A stretch of 64,000 bases of DNA, from positions 62,001 through 126,000 of the forward strand of contig NZ_JAFMTQ010000002.1 in the NCBI RefSeq assembly GCF_026126405.1, given 5' to 3'. The stretch comes from Aureitalea sp. L0-47 (GTDB lineage: Bacteria > Bacteroidota > Bacteroidia > Flavobacteriales > Flavobacteriaceae). How positions within the stretch are numbered: position 1 is the stretch's first letter; every line of letters begins with the position of its first letter. This document shows, one piece after another, positions 35,576 to 45,155 of this stretch. A model generated the notes under the pieces. That model had not been told where the DNA came from. It saw only the letters and a program-made list of their open reading frames with translations, and ran no database searches. The position numbers and the translations under genes were made by a program.

Positions 35576-38212
35576 TTATTCCGAAAAGATCTTTTCACCA
35601 ATAGCTTCCTGGTGCTTGAACTTTTTCACCAGATCAAGCGCATCGGGGACCACATCGCTGCAACAGATGATCAGGGAATCTTTCTCGGCATTATTCACCG
35701 CAAAGGTGATCGCTTCCTTTTCCGAAGGAATAATAGTGGTTTTCTTGTTGGGATCTTTCTTCTTGATCCCTTCGTGAAGCAGGTTGATCAATTCTTCTTC
35801 GGTACGCCCTCGCAGACGCTTATCCTGCCTAATAATGATCTCATCGAACATTTCCGCGGCTATACTTCCTATTTGATTGGTGTCTTCATCGCGACGGTCT
35901 CCTACTCCTGCAATAATTCCAACTTTCTTAGGTGCATCCATGCTATCTGTTACCTGTTTTAGAGCTAACATTCCAGCGGGGTTATGCGCATAATCGAGAA
36001 GAATTTTAAAGTTCTGAAACTCGAAGAGGTTTAATCGGCCCGGAGTTTGGGAAGGCGATGGAACGAAAGATTCCAGTGCTGCTTTCATGTCCTCAATGGT
36101 AATTCCTCTCACATTGGCAGCGATAACCGCAGCCAATACGTTCTGTATCATAAAGAAAGCCTTTCCTCCGAAAGTAAGCGGTACATTTTCGGCTTTCATA
36201 ATTCGCATTTTCCACTTTCCACGGCAAAGCGTGATAAATCCATTTTCGTAAATGGCAGTGATCCCACCTTTCCGCTGTAGTGCCTGTATCCTGGGGTTAT
36301 TCTCATCGAGTGAAAACAGCGCCAGGTTACAATCAATGCTTCTCCGCATTTCATAAACCAGGTCATCGTCTGCATTCAGTATGGCGTAGCCATCGGGAAA
36401 TACCGTCTCTGGAAGAACACCCTTTACTTTCGCAAGCTGTTCGATGGTATTAATCCCCTTCAAACCGAGATGATCCGAAGCCACGTTGGTCACCACCGCC
36501 ACATCACAATGATCAAAGCCGAGTCCGGCTCTCAATAGTCCTCCACGAGCACATTCAAGAACGGCGAAGTTCACGGTTGGATCTTTCAGAACAAATTCGG
36601 TGCTGGCAGGTCCGGTACAATCCCCGGACATCAGAAGTCGGTTTTGAATATACACCCCGTCACTGGTGGTGTAACCTACACGATATCCACTCATCTTTGC
36701 CATGTGGGCAATAAGGCGGCTGGTTGTTGTCTTCCCGTTGGTTCCTGTGATGGCAACTATCGGAATTCGTCCTGTATCACCTGTAGTTGGGAATAATTTA
36801 TCTACTACGGGAGCGGCCACATTTCTGGGGAGACCTGTAGTTGGTGCCAGGTGCATTCTGAAACCGGGACCGGCATTTACTTCAAGAACGGCTCCTCCCG
36901 TTTCAGAAAGCGGTTTACTGATATCGCTGGTCATCACATCTATGCCGCAGATATCAAGATCGATGATCTTGGAAATACGTTCGGCCATTGCCACATTAGC
37001 AGGGTGCACGATATCGGTTATATCTTCGGCAGTACCTCCGGTACTAAGGTTAGCGGTATCCTTTAATATTATTCGTTCTCCTTCAGGAATGACAGAATCT
37101 TCAGTTAATCCTTCATCTTTTAAGATGGTCTTAGTAAGGTCATTGATCGTGATCATGGTAAGGACATTTTCGTGTCCGTAGCCCCTGCGTGGATCCTCGT
37201 TTACCTTGTCCACCAGTTCTCTTACCGTCGACTTTCCATCACCGATAACGTGCGCCGGGGTCCGTTTTGCGGCGGCCACCAAAACATGATTTATCACCAA
37301 CAAGCGATAATCTTCACCTGTGATGAATTTCTCAACAATAACACGTCTTGATACTTCTTTTGCAGCATGGAAAGCTACAACCGCATCCTCATAATTTTGA
37401 ATATCCACGGTAATGCCACGTCCATGATTTCCGTCTATCGGCTTTATCACTAATGGGAATCCTACGTATTCACAAGCTTCCTTTAGACTGCGTACGCGAG
37501 AAATAATATCACCCTTGGGTACTTCGACTTCCGCCCTTTCCAGAAGAAATTTGGTGTCTTCTTTATCACAGGCCAGTTCAACGCCTATGCTGCTCGTTTC
37601 CGAAGTAACCGTTGCCTGGATACGCTTTTGATTGGCTCCGTATCCTAATTGACACAATGAATACTTGTTCAATCGAATCCACGGAATATTCCTACTGGCT
37701 GCTTCTTCAACAATAGATCCAGTACTTGGCCCAAGTCGTGAAGCCTCTCTTAACTCGCGCATCTCCTGGATGTCCGGCTCAAGGTCGTAGTCTTCTCCGG
37801 CGATCAAGGCCTCACATATACTAACCGATGCCTTCGCAGCATACCTTCCTACATTTTCTTCGATATATGAAAATACAACGTTGTAAACGCCTTTTTCCCC
37901 GTAGCCTCGAGTCCTTCCAAAACCGGTATCCATTCCCGCAAGGGTCTGAATTTCAAGGGCGATATGTTCGATAACGTGACCCATCCAGGTCCCTTCTTCC
38001 ACCCGTTGAAAAAATCCGCCCGGAGTTCCTACGGAACAACGATGTTCATACATAGTAGGAAACATTGCTTCCAGCCGTTCGCGAAAGCCATCGATCTCGT
38101 TGGATGGACGGTCCTCCATCTCCTCCAGATCCAAGACCATTACTATTAATTCGTGACGTCTTATGGACCAATAATTAGGTCCGCGCATCGCATTGATTTC
38201 TCGTATTTTCAT
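35576..38212 (-). CDS. cphA: cyanophycin synthetase
   Basis: 878 residues, the normal length of CphA. N-terminal domain, then an ATP-grasp domain (about 220-470; PLVIKPIDGNHGRGITVDI near 250-265), then a Mur-ligase-like domain with the P-loop TGTNGKTTTSR near residue 487 and a C-terminal Mur domain (LLDYAHNPAGM). CphA builds multi-L-arginyl-poly-L-aspartate without a ribosome: one ATP site adds Asp to the backbone and the other adds Arg to the side chains. The divergent cyanophycinase and the isoaspartyl peptidase nearby make a full synthesis-and-recycling locus. Confidence 0.96.
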   Translation of the reverse strand: MKIREINAMRGPNYWSIRRHELIVMVLDLEEMEDRPSNEIDGFRERLEAMFPTMYEHRCSVGTPGGFFQRVEEGTWMGHVIEHIALEIQTLAGMDTGFGRTRGYGEKGVYNVVFSYIEENVGRYAAKASVSICEALIAGEDYDLEPDIQEMRELREASRLGPSTGSIVEEAASRNIPWIRLNKYSLCQLGYGANQKRIQATVTSETSSIGVELACDKEDTKFLLERAEVEVPKGDIISRVRSLKEACEYVGFPLVIKPIDGNHGRGITVDIQNYEDAVVAFHAAKEVSRRVIVEKFITGEDYRLLVINHVLVAAAKRTPAHVIGDGKSTVRELVDKVNEDPRRGYGHENVLTMITINDLTKTILKDEGLTEDSVIPEGERIILKDTANLSTGGTAEDITDIVHPANVAMAERISKIIDLDICGIDVMTSDISKPLSETGGAVLEVNAGPGFRMHLAPTTGLPRNVAAPVVDKLFPTTGDTGRIPIVAITGTNGKTTTSRLIAHMAKMSGYRVGYTTSDGVYIQNRLLMSGDCTGPASTEFVLKDPTVNFAVLECARGGLLRAGLGFDHCDVAVVTNVASDHLGLKGINTIEQLAKVKGVLPETVFPDGYAILNADDDLVYEMRRSIDCNLALFSLDENNPRIQALQRKGGITAIYENGFITLCRGKWKMRIMKAENVPLTFGGKAFFMIQNVLAAVIAANVRGITIEDMKAALESFVPSPSQTPGRLNLFEFQNFKILLDYAHNPAGMLALKQVTDSMDAPKKVGIIAGVGDRRDEDTNQIGSIAAEMFDEIIIRQDKRLRGRTEEELINLLHEGIKKKDPNKKTTIIPSEKEAITFAVNNAEKDSLIICCSDVVPDALDLVKKFKHQEAIGEKIFSE

Positions 38213-38282
38213 CTTTAGGTAGGCTGTTAATTACTTGTGTCGAAAGACATTAAATATATAATTTTTATTGGTACAAAACCCG

Positions 38283-38290
38283 TATTTTTG
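38283..38290 (+). promoter_or_regulatory. -7 promoter box of cphB
   Basis: TATTTTTG matches TAnnTTTG and lies 19 bp before the cphB ATG at 38310, in the ~100-bp divergent spacer with cphA. It also lies inside the extended ORF from 38268, which argues against that upstream start. Confidence 0.6.
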
Positions 38291-38309
38291 TGCTATCAAA
38301 TTTACTACA

Positions 38310-39167
38310 ATGAAAGCCAAAGGAACGCTTATTCCCATAGGTGGAAATGAGGACAAAGGTATTGAAACTGCCGATCATAATAAACTGGATTATATAGAAG
38401 ATGGAATATTATCCCGTGTGGTCAAGGAAAGTGGAGGGAATGACTCCTCAATAGTTGTAATTCCTACCGCTTCGAGCTATCCTGTGGAGATAGGCGAAAA
38501 CTATCTGAAGGCCTTCAATAAATTAGACTGCAGTAATGTGCAGGTCCTGGATATACGCGAACGCTCCCAATCTGAACTTTCTAAAAACCTCGGTATAATC
38601 CGAAATGCCAAATGCGTCATGTTTTCAGGAGGTAACCAGTCTAAGATCACCGGAAAGATCGCAGGAACCGAATTACATCGACTGCTTTTAAAGAAGTACA
38701 GGAAGGAAAAATTTGTGATCGCAGGTACCAGCGCAGGAGCCATGTGCATGGCGGAAGAAATGATCGCCGGGGGAAGCAGTACCGAAGCATTTTTCAAAGG
38801 CACTGTCCTCATGAGCGACGGAATGGGCTTTGTGCCTAATCTTATAATAGATTCTCACTTTATCCGTCGGGGTCGATTTGGCCGACTGGCAGAGGCAGTG
38901 GCGAGATATCCTAAATTAATTGGTGTAGGACTGGCCGAAGATACCGGCCTGGTTATCAAGGAGTGTAAAACCTTCGAGGTAATTGGTTCGGGTATGGTTA
39001 TCATTTTCGACCCTCGAAAGTTAAAACACAATAACGAGGAGATCCTGGAAGAAGGAACACCCATGTCACTGGTAAATCTTAAAACTCACGTATTGGCAAA
39101 CGGTGACCGTTTCAACCTGAAGGAGAAAAAGGTAAAAGTCCTTCCATTAGAAGCCCAGTTCGTTTAG
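38310..39167 (+). CDS. cphB: cyanophycinase
   Basis: I start at ATG 38310 (MKAKGTLIPIGGNEDKG) because a -7 box occupies 38283-38290. 285 residues, peptidase family S51. The nucleophile elbow GTSAGAM gives S141; GGNQ and SHFIRRGRFGR complete the active-site region. It cuts cyanophycin exolytically to beta-Asp-Arg dipeptides. No signal peptide is seen, so it acts on the intracellular polymer. It is divergent from cphA and its last 4 bases overlap the end of the convergent isoaspartyl peptidase gene. Confidence 0.95.
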   Translation: MKAKGTLIPIGGNEDKGIETADHNKLDYIEDGILSRVVKESGGNDSSIVVIPTASSYPVEIGENYLKAFNKLDCSNVQVLDIRERSQSELSKNLGIIRNAKCVMFSGGNQSKITGKIAGTELHRLLLKKYRKEKFVIAGTSAGAMCMAEEMIAGGSSTEAFFKGTVLMSDGMGFVPNLIIDSHFIRRGRFGRLAEAVARYPKLIGVGLAEDTGLVIKECKTFEVIGSGMVIIFDPRKLKHNNEEILEEGTPMSLVNLKTHVLANGDRFNLKEKKVKVLPLEAQFV

Positions 39168-40093
39168 GTATAGATCGCGATCTCTTTTTTTCCTGCTGAA
39201 GTTTTCATCCCACGGTACATACCCTCGGTGTTAAATGGCATTGCTATATTTCCTTCGGAATCTACCGCTATCAGTCCACCATCACCTTCAATTTGCTTTA
39301 GGCGATGATAAATTACTTCAGAAGCGGCCTTTTCGAGTGACCAACCTTTAAATTCCATCAGACATGACAGATCATAGGCTACCACAGCCCGAATGAAATA
39401 TTCACCACTTCCGGTACAACTCACCGCGCAGGTTTTGTTATTGGCATAATTCCCCGCACCTATCATTGGGCTGTCCCCCACCCGACCCCATTTCTTGTTG
39501 GTCATACCTCCGGTAGAGGTTGCAGCGGCGAGATTACCAGATGCATCACAGGCTACAGCTCCCACCGTTCCGAATTTACTGTCTTTCCTCACACTGTGAT
39601 CCAGTTGGAATTTATCACTGTCTTTGATCTCTTGCCATTGCTTGTATCGAAAATCGTCGTAGAAGAATTCGGGTGGTTCTATCTTGTAGTCGAGCATATT
39701 TGCAAACTTCATAGCCCCTTCACCGGCGAGAAACACATGTTGACTTTTATCCATCACGTCTCTTGCGAGAGAAACAGGATTTCGAATCCCCGTGACCATG
39801 GTCACCGCACCTGCTTTGAGATTGCTACCGTCCATAATGGCGGCATCCATCTCGTGGGTTCCTTCCGCAGTAAAAACACTTCCTCTTCCCGCATTGAATA
39901 GCGGGGAATCTTCCAGAACACAAACCGCTATTTCCACTGCATCCATAGCAGAACCACCCTTTTCGAGAACGGTGTAGCCCGCTTCAAGAGCGTCATTAAG
40001 GGCAGTAGTATACCGGGTTTCCAACTCTGGGGTCATCATACCTTTGATCAAGGTTCCGGCACCTCCGTGAATGGCAATGGAAAATGGTTTCAT
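39164..40093 (-). CDS. iaaA: isoaspartyl peptidase / L-asparaginase (Ntn hydrolase)
   Basis: 309 residues, plant-type asparaginase family. AIHGGAGTL at the start, then the autocleavage site FGT176VGAVACD, where T176 becomes the nucleophile, and GRVGDSPMIGAG plus SCTGSGEYFIR in the active site. No signal peptide, in contrast to its relative at 25664. Such enzymes hydrolyse beta-aspartyl dipeptides; next to cphA and cphB the expected substrate is beta-Asp-Arg, giving free Asp and Arg. The gene overlaps the cphB 3' end by 4 bases. Confidence 0.93.
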   Translation of the reverse strand: MKPFSIAIHGGAGTLIKGMMTPELETRYTTALNDALEAGYTVLEKGGSAMDAVEIAVCVLEDSPLFNAGRGSVFTAEGTHEMDAAIMDGSNLKAGAVTMVTGIRNPVSLARDVMDKSQHVFLAGEGAMKFANMLDYKIEPPEFFYDDFRYKQWQEIKDSDKFQLDHSVRKDSKFGTVGAVACDASGNLAAATSTGGMTNKKWGRVGDSPMIGAGNYANNKTCAVSCTGSGEYFIRAVVAYDLSCLMEFKGWSLEKAASEVIYHRLKQIEGDGGLIAVDSEGNIAMPFNTEGMYRGMKTSAGKKEIAIYT

Positions 40094-40256
40094 CGATAAA
40101 ATTTTACTTCGGAAAAGTACGAATTAACCAAAACTTCTCCATGAAATTTCAAGACGAAAATATATGATTTCATAGAGTTTAAAATTTGAGAATTAACGTA
40201 ACTTATGATCGCCTTAGATTTCATGACCAACTACAAATGCCAAAATATCTAACCAA

Positions 40257-40841
40257 ATGAAATCAATTTATTACACAATGAGCATGATCGCCGCGTTACT
40301 TTTATTTCAAAGTTGTGGGGAAAAAGTAGAAAACTATTCCGAATCCGAGGAAACTGCCGTTTCCGAAGAAGATCTGATCAAAAAAGGAGAATACCTGGTT
40401 GAAAATATGGGCTGCGCCCATTGTCATTCCCCAAAAAAATTAACCGAAAAAGGTCCTGTCCCAGATATGGATAAGTGGTTGATGGGCTTCCCTGCCAACG
40501 ATTCATTACCGCCAATACCTTCTGAAATGATGGGTTCTTCGCCATGGGTACTAATGCACCCGGATCTTACAGCTGCTATTGGACCCTGGGGTACCAGCTA
40601 TGCCGGCAATTTAACGCCTGATGATTCTGGAATTGGTTCATGGACTCTGGAACAATTCAAAAAAGCAATTAAACAAGGAAAGTACAAAGGCATGGACAAC
40701 AACCGGCCCATGATGCCTCCAATGCCCGTTTATTCAACTTTGAGTGATGACGATATTACCGCAATATTCACTTATTTGAAGAGCATAAAACCAATCGACA
40801 ACGTACCTCCATCCTATCGCCCGCCTTCACCAATGAACTGA
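40257..40841 (+). CDS. c-type cytochrome lipoprotein
   Basis: 194 residues. A lipoprotein signal ends in FQSC20, followed by an acidic linker. One heme-c site, C53-A-H-C56-H57, in the context VENMGCAHCHSPKKL; the distal Met could be one of those in NNRPMMPPMP. The ending LSDDDITAIFTYLKSIKPI is the typical last helix of a class I cytochrome c. It should be anchored in the periplasm and carry electrons; no oxidase or dehydrogenase gene is adjacent, so the partner is unknown. Single-gene unit. Confidence 0.9.
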   Translation: MKSIYYTMSMIAALLLFQSCGEKVENYSESEETAVSEEDLIKKGEYLVENMGCAHCHSPKKLTEKGPVPDMDKWLMGFPANDSLPPIPSEMMGSSPWVLMHPDLTAAIGPWGTSYAGNLTPDDSGIGSWTLEQFKKAIKQGKYKGMDNNRPMMPPMPVYSTLSDDDITAIFTYLKSIKPIDNVPPSYRPPSPMN

Positions 40842-40940
40842 TTGCCTTAAGTCAGGTGGCCGACAGGAGATACAGCAAGAAAGAGTATTTGAGTCTCTAT
40901 CTTTTGTGAGGTAAAATTCTTTTTTCTTACGGCTTATTTA

Positions 40941-40948
40941 TACTTTTG
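40941..40948 (+). promoter_or_regulatory. -7 promoter box of polA
   Basis: TACTTTTG matches TAnnTTTG. It overlaps the upstream start codons TTG 40946 and ATG 40949, so translation must begin at ATG 40970, leaving a leader of roughly 15 nt. Confidence 0.6.
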
Positions 40949-40969
40949 ATGGTACATCAATTCACTAAT

Positions 40970-43813
40970 ATGTCCGATCAAAAACGCCTTTTCTTAGTTG
41001 ACGCCTACGCATTGATCTTTCGCGGGTATTACGCCTTTATAAAAAATCCTCGAATCAACTCCAAAGGCCTGGACACCTCTGCCATCCTCGGGTTCACAAA
41101 CTCTTTACTCGACGTGATAAAACGGGAGCGACCCGACCACCTGGCGGTCTGTTTTGATAAAGGAGGTAGTGACGCAAGAAATGAGATGTTTACAGACTAT
41201 AAAGCGAACCGGGACGAAACTCCGGATGCCATTCGTGTTGCTGTTCCAATTATCGAGGATATTCTCAAAGCGATGAAAATACCGGTCATGGTAAAAGAAG
41301 GGTATGAAGCAGACGACATCATCGGAACCCTGGCAAAAAAAGCTGAAAAAGAAGGTTATAAAACCTTTATGGTGACTCCTGATAAAGACTTCGCCCAACT
41401 GGTTTCTGAAAACATCTTTATGTATAAGCCGGTTTTTGGTGGTGGTTACGAGACCTGGGGTATACCCGAGGTCCAGAAAAAATTTGAAGTAACAGAGCCA
41501 ACCCAGGTGATCGACTTCCTGGGAATGATGGGTGATAGCTCAGACAACATTCCCGGCTTACCGGGAGTAGGAGAGAAAACGGCCAAGAAATTCATCACGC
41601 AATTTGGTTCCATGGAAGGACTGTTGGAAAATACAGACCAGCTAAAAGGTAAGATGAAGGAAAAAGTGGAGGGTGCCAAGGAACTTGGTCTCCTGTCTAA
41701 AAAACTTGCCACTATTATGCTCGATGTCCCCGTTGAATTTGATGAGAAGGATTTCGAGATGTGTGAACCGGACATACAGGAAGTTACTAAGATCTTCGAG
41801 GAATTGGAATTCCGCAGGCTGACCGATAATTTCATTAAAACGTTCTCTTCGGAAGCTGCCACAGAGAATACACCCAAAGCAACTTCAGAAACAAAACCAG
41901 TAGAAAAAAAGGCCAGTCCCTCTAAAGCGGGAAGCGGACAATTTTCGCTATTCGGCGGCGATGGTGAACCCTCTGATGCCACAAAAGCGTACTCCAGCAG
42001 GAATACCATTGACGAAGTGCCACATTTCTATCAAACGGTACAACCGGGTATTGGCACCGAATTATTCCTTCGGAATTTGAACAGTCAAGCCAGTGTTTGC
42101 TTCGATACCGAAACTACAGGACTGAACCCGATTACCGCCGAACTTGTAGGAATCGCATTCAGCTGGGAACCTGGAAAAGGTTACTACCTGCCCTTTCCCG
42201 AAGATTTTGATGAAGCTAAAGGATTGATTGGTACCCTTACTCCTTTTTTCGAGAATGAAAACATTCAGAAGATCGGGCAGAATCTGAAATACGATATAAA
42301 GGTATTGGCAAAATACGGGGTAACCGTTAAGGGCAAGCTATTCGACACCATGCTGGCACACTACCTGATCAATCCCGATATGCGCCATAATATGGATGTA
42401 CTTTCGGAAACTTACCTGAACTATACGCCTGTTTCAATCACGGAATTGATAGGAAAGAAAGGAAAGAACCAATTATCGATGCGGGATGTTCCGCTGGAAG
42501 AGCAAACGGAATACGCTGTTGAAGATGCGGATATCACCCTACAGCTAAAAGAACATTTCGAACAGGAACTGGGCGAGGCGAATACGCAGAAATTATTTGA
42601 TGAGATCGAGATACCCCTACTTCGTGTATTGGCTGACATGGAACTGGAAGGAATTAACCTGAACAAAGAATTCCTTGCATCTCTTTCCGAAGAACTGGAC
42701 AGAGACATTAAGAGGCTGGAAAGCGAGATCTACAATGAAGCCGGTGAAGAATTCAATATAGGTTCTCCAAGGCAACTCGGTGATATATTGTTCGACAAAA
42801 TGAAGCTGGTAGACAAGCCGAAGAAAACCAAGACGGGGCAATATTCTACCGCAGAAGATGTCCTTTCCTCATTAGCCAAAGATCATAAGATAATTCGGGA
42901 TGTGTTGGAGTATCGGGGACTTGCAAAGCTGAAAAGCACATACGTAGATGCATTACCCAACCAGGTGGAGCCATCTACCGGAAGGGTTCATACGGATTAT
43001 ATGCAAACCGTGGCAGCAACCGGAAGATTGAGTAGTAATAACCCAAACCTTCAGAACATACCTATCCGAACCGAACGCGGAAGACAAGTGAGAAAAGCCT
43101 TTATTCCCCGAGATAACGATCATGTTCTACTCGCTGCTGATTACTCCCAGATCGAACTGCGAATTATTGCGGCATTGAGCCAGGAAGAGAATATGATACA
43201 AGCGTTCCGCAACGGGGAAGATATTCACGCTTCCACCGCCGCCAAGGTATTCAATGTTCCTCTTGAGGAAGTTACACGAGAGCAGCGGGGCAATGCAAAA
43301 ACGGTGAACTTCGGTATCATTTATGGTGTTTCAGCCTTCGGACTCAGCAATCAAACCGACCTTTCCAGAACTGAGGCGAAGGAACTAATAGAAACCTATT
43401 ACAAGACTTATCCCAAACTCCGTGATTATATTGACGATCAGATTCACTTTGCCAGGGAAAATGGTTATGTACAAACCGTTTTAGGACGAAGGCGATATCT
43501 CAATGGTATCAACGGAAGTAATGCAGTAGTTCGTGGTGCTGCGGAAAGAAACGCCGTAAATGCTCCTATCCAGGGAAGTGCTGCCGATATCATCAAGATT
43601 GCGATGATCAACATTCATCGAAAACTCGCGGAAGGTGATTTCCGAAGTAAAATGCTGCTACAGGTACATGATGAATTGGTCTTTGACGCATACAAACCAG
43701 AGCTCGATAAATTGAAGGAAATGATCAAGACCGAAATGGAAGGCGCCTATGAGTTGGCGGTTCCTTTGGTAGTTGATATGGGATTAGGGCAAGATTGGCT
43801 GGAAGCGCATTAA
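40970..43813 (+). CDS. polA: DNA polymerase I
   Basis: 947 residues from ATG 40970 (MSDQKRLFLVDAYALIFRG), chosen because the -7 box overlaps the earlier starts. Three domains: 5'-3' exonuclease (1-300; GYEADDIIGTLA, MMGDSSDNIPG); a Ser/Lys-rich linker; 3'-5' exonuclease (about 335-530) that appears active, with DTETTG and YAVEDAD; and polymerase (about 560-947) with motif A AADYSQIELR, motif B RGNAKTVNFGIIYG and motif C VHDELVF. It works in Okazaki fragment processing and excision repair. Confidence 0.97.
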   Translation: MSDQKRLFLVDAYALIFRGYYAFIKNPRINSKGLDTSAILGFTNSLLDVIKRERPDHLAVCFDKGGSDARNEMFTDYKANRDETPDAIRVAVPIIEDILKAMKIPVMVKEGYEADDIIGTLAKKAEKEGYKTFMVTPDKDFAQLVSENIFMYKPVFGGGYETWGIPEVQKKFEVTEPTQVIDFLGMMGDSSDNIPGLPGVGEKTAKKFITQFGSMEGLLENTDQLKGKMKEKVEGAKELGLLSKKLATIMLDVPVEFDEKDFEMCEPDIQEVTKIFEELEFRRLTDNFIKTFSSEAATENTPKATSETKPVEKKASPSKAGSGQFSLFGGDGEPSDATKAYSSRNTIDEVPHFYQTVQPGIGTELFLRNLNSQASVCFDTETTGLNPITAELVGIAFSWEPGKGYYLPFPEDFDEAKGLIGTLTPFFENENIQKIGQNLKYDIKVLAKYGVTVKGKLFDTMLAHYLINPDMRHNMDVLSETYLNYTPVSITELIGKKGKNQLSMRDVPLEEQTEYAVEDADITLQLKEHFEQELGEANTQKLFDEIEIPLLRVLADMELEGINLNKEFLASLSEELDRDIKRLESEIYNEAGEEFNIGSPRQLGDILFDKMKLVDKPKKTKTGQYSTAEDVLSSLAKDHKIIRDVLEYRGLAKLKSTYVDALPNQVEPSTGRVHTDYMQTVAATGRLSSNNPNLQNIPIRTERGRQVRKAFIPRDNDHVLLAADYSQIELRIIAALSQEENMIQAFRNGEDIHASTAAKVFNVPLEEVTREQRGNAKTVNFGIIYGVSAFGLSNQTDLSRTEAKELIETYYKTYPKLRDYIDDQIHFARENGYVQTVLGRRRYLNGINGSNAVVRGAAERNAVNAPIQGSAADIIKIAMINIHRKLAEGDFRSKMLLQVHDELVFDAYKPELDKLKEMIKTEMEGAYELAVPLVVDMGLGQDWLEAH

Positions 43814-43820
43814 TTCTTAA

Positions 43821-44333
43821 CTACTGACGAACGAATATCTGCTCTACAGCACCAAAATTGAATGATGTATTATCACCAATACTATTTCGTGATAAAGTTT
43901 CCGGGCCAATGATCACTCTGCTCGTTATTGTCGTGTCCAAGGCGGAGAAGTATTGTTCAAGTCGGTCATTATTCAATTGCCAGGTTCCTTGGAGCTCAAC
44001 AAGGTTACCACATTGAGCGGATATAACATTTCCGTTTTGATCCTGCTGAACAATAAGAGACCGTGCAATTTCCGTAAAGGTGCCATTTTCCCTCATTCTC
44101 AGAGTAATTTCGAAACACATCAGCTCAGACATGATATCATTTGTCTTCTCCCCGTCACCATTGAAATCAGCAGGATTAGAAATGAAGTAATTTTGCAATA
44201 TCCATGATGCCACAATCGAGGATGAGCCCTGTTCTTCTTCACTCGTATCATCATCACTGGAACAACTAGTAAATAGAAGTAGCACTGAAAGTAGAAGAAC
44301 ACTATAGAATAAACTAAGTTTCATAAATTTCAT
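43821..44333 (-). CDS. hypothetical lipocalin-like lipoprotein
   Basis: The longest frame opens at 44402, but the signal sequence starts at MKFMKLSLFYSVLLL (ATG 44333, or 44324), and a -7 box at 44352-44359 supports that. About 170 residues: lipobox LFTSC followed by SSDDD, the usual flavobacterial +2 acidic/serine lipoprotein head, then a small beta-rich domain with IVASWILQNYF, ELQGTWQLNNDRLEQYF, as in lipocalin-like stress proteins. Function unknown. It converges with polA, 7 bp apart. Confidence 0.72.
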   Translation of the reverse strand: MKFMKLSLFYSVLLLSVLLLFTSCSSDDDTSEEEQGSSSIVASWILQNYFISNPADFNGDGEKTNDIMSELMCFEITLRMRENGTFTEIARSLIVQQDQNGNVISAQCGNLVELQGTWQLNNDRLEQYFSALDTTITSRVIIGPETLSRNSIGDNTSFNFGAVEQIFVRQ

Positions 44334-44351
44334 TTTGATATTGGTAAAATA

Positions 44352-44382
44352 CAAAATTACCCCCATTAAAATGGGGGTAATT
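44352..44382 (-). terminator. terminator of the 44424 gene overlapping the next promoter
   Basis: A perfect 13-bp stem, 44355-44367 with 44370-44382 (AATTACCCCCATT / AATGGGGGTAATT). Read on the minus strand, the end of the hairpin and its T-rich tail contain TAATTTTG (44359-44352), a -7 box for the lipoprotein gene that follows. Confidence 0.65.
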
Positions 44383-44423
44383 CGCCTAAGCATCAATTTC
44401 AATTATAAAAAAAATCAACAAAA

Positions 44424-45155
44424 TTATTTATACGCCTCGTATATTATTACTACGCCGTCTGCGTAAGAATCGACATTTAGGGTAAATCCATCTGAATTAA
44501 AAGAAGTTAAAGCTGCGCTTGTAACACCTAGTGAGGTTCCGTTTTTATCAACATAGCGCAATCCCACACAGTGGCTGGGAGAGGCATAGCGAGAGATATC
44601 ATTGATTGAATTACCACTTCCTCCACCAAATATCACCTGTTGATCGATACTTCCGGAGTTGTCGCTTGCATATCCTTTCATGAATCCAAATACATTAGGG
44701 ATACCAGCATTATTATTTGCCACACCATTATCAGCATCTAGCGTATACGCATCCACATTTGCATATGCGGTGATTGACACACTTGAAGGTTTAAATGGAA
44801 GGCCATTGACCACCAGTGTTCCTGAACCGGTAATTATAGCCTTCCCAACATGCACTTTAGGGGAGTTATCTGCAAGCTGTATCCATTCACTTCCGTCCCA
44901 ATAAAAAAAGCCAGTCGAGGTAAGTCCGCCGGTTCCTGTATTGTAAACCAAGGTACTTTCGGCTATAGCTCCGCCTTTTGGGTTGACAATTGTAGTATTG
45001 TCTGTGGTAGACGCTAATGCGACTCTGGGAAGTAGTACACCTTGAGTTCCAGATTGAATATCCAGGGCAGCCTGTGGGTCAGTATTGCCTATTCCAACCT
45101 GGGAAAGTAGGTTAAACGAGGTGAACAAAAAAAGGGCAAAAAAAGTATTTTTCAT
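44424..45155 (-). CDS. secreted protein with VGIGNTDP head module
   Basis: Start set at ATG 45155 (MKNTFFALFLFTSFNLLSQ, signal peptide); the longer frame to 45209 adds a polar tail before the signal. About 243 residues. The mature N terminus VGIGNTDPQAALDIQSGTQG, then GFFYWDGSEWIQL, matches the heads of the proteins at 27020 and 31732. The C-terminal half is beta-rich (YASPSHCVGLRYVDKNG, GFTLNVDSYADGVVIIYEAYK) and may be a small jelly-roll or tip domain. Probably surface-exposed; function unknown. Confidence 0.75.
   Translation of the reverse strand: MKNTFFALFLFTSFNLLSQVGIGNTDPQAALDIQSGTQGVLLPRVALASTTDNTTIVNPKGGAIAESTLVYNTGTGGLTSTGFFYWDGSEWIQLADNSPKVHVGKAIITGSGTLVVNGLPFKPSSVSITAYANVDAYTLDADNGVANNNAGIPNVFGFMKGYASDNSGSIDQQVIFGGGSGNSINDISRYASPSHCVGLRYVDKNGTSLGVTSAALTSFNSDGFTLNVDSYADGVVIIYEAYK

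Noticed and set aside
36702-37181. 159-residue plus-strand ORF inside cphA
   Set aside because: Antisense shadow of the conserved Mur-ligase/ATP-grasp coding frame; composition is Val/Ser/Pro-rich without any motif.
41446-42009. 187-residue minus-strand ORF inside polA
   Set aside because: Antisense shadow over the exonuclease and linker region; polA is intact and conserved.
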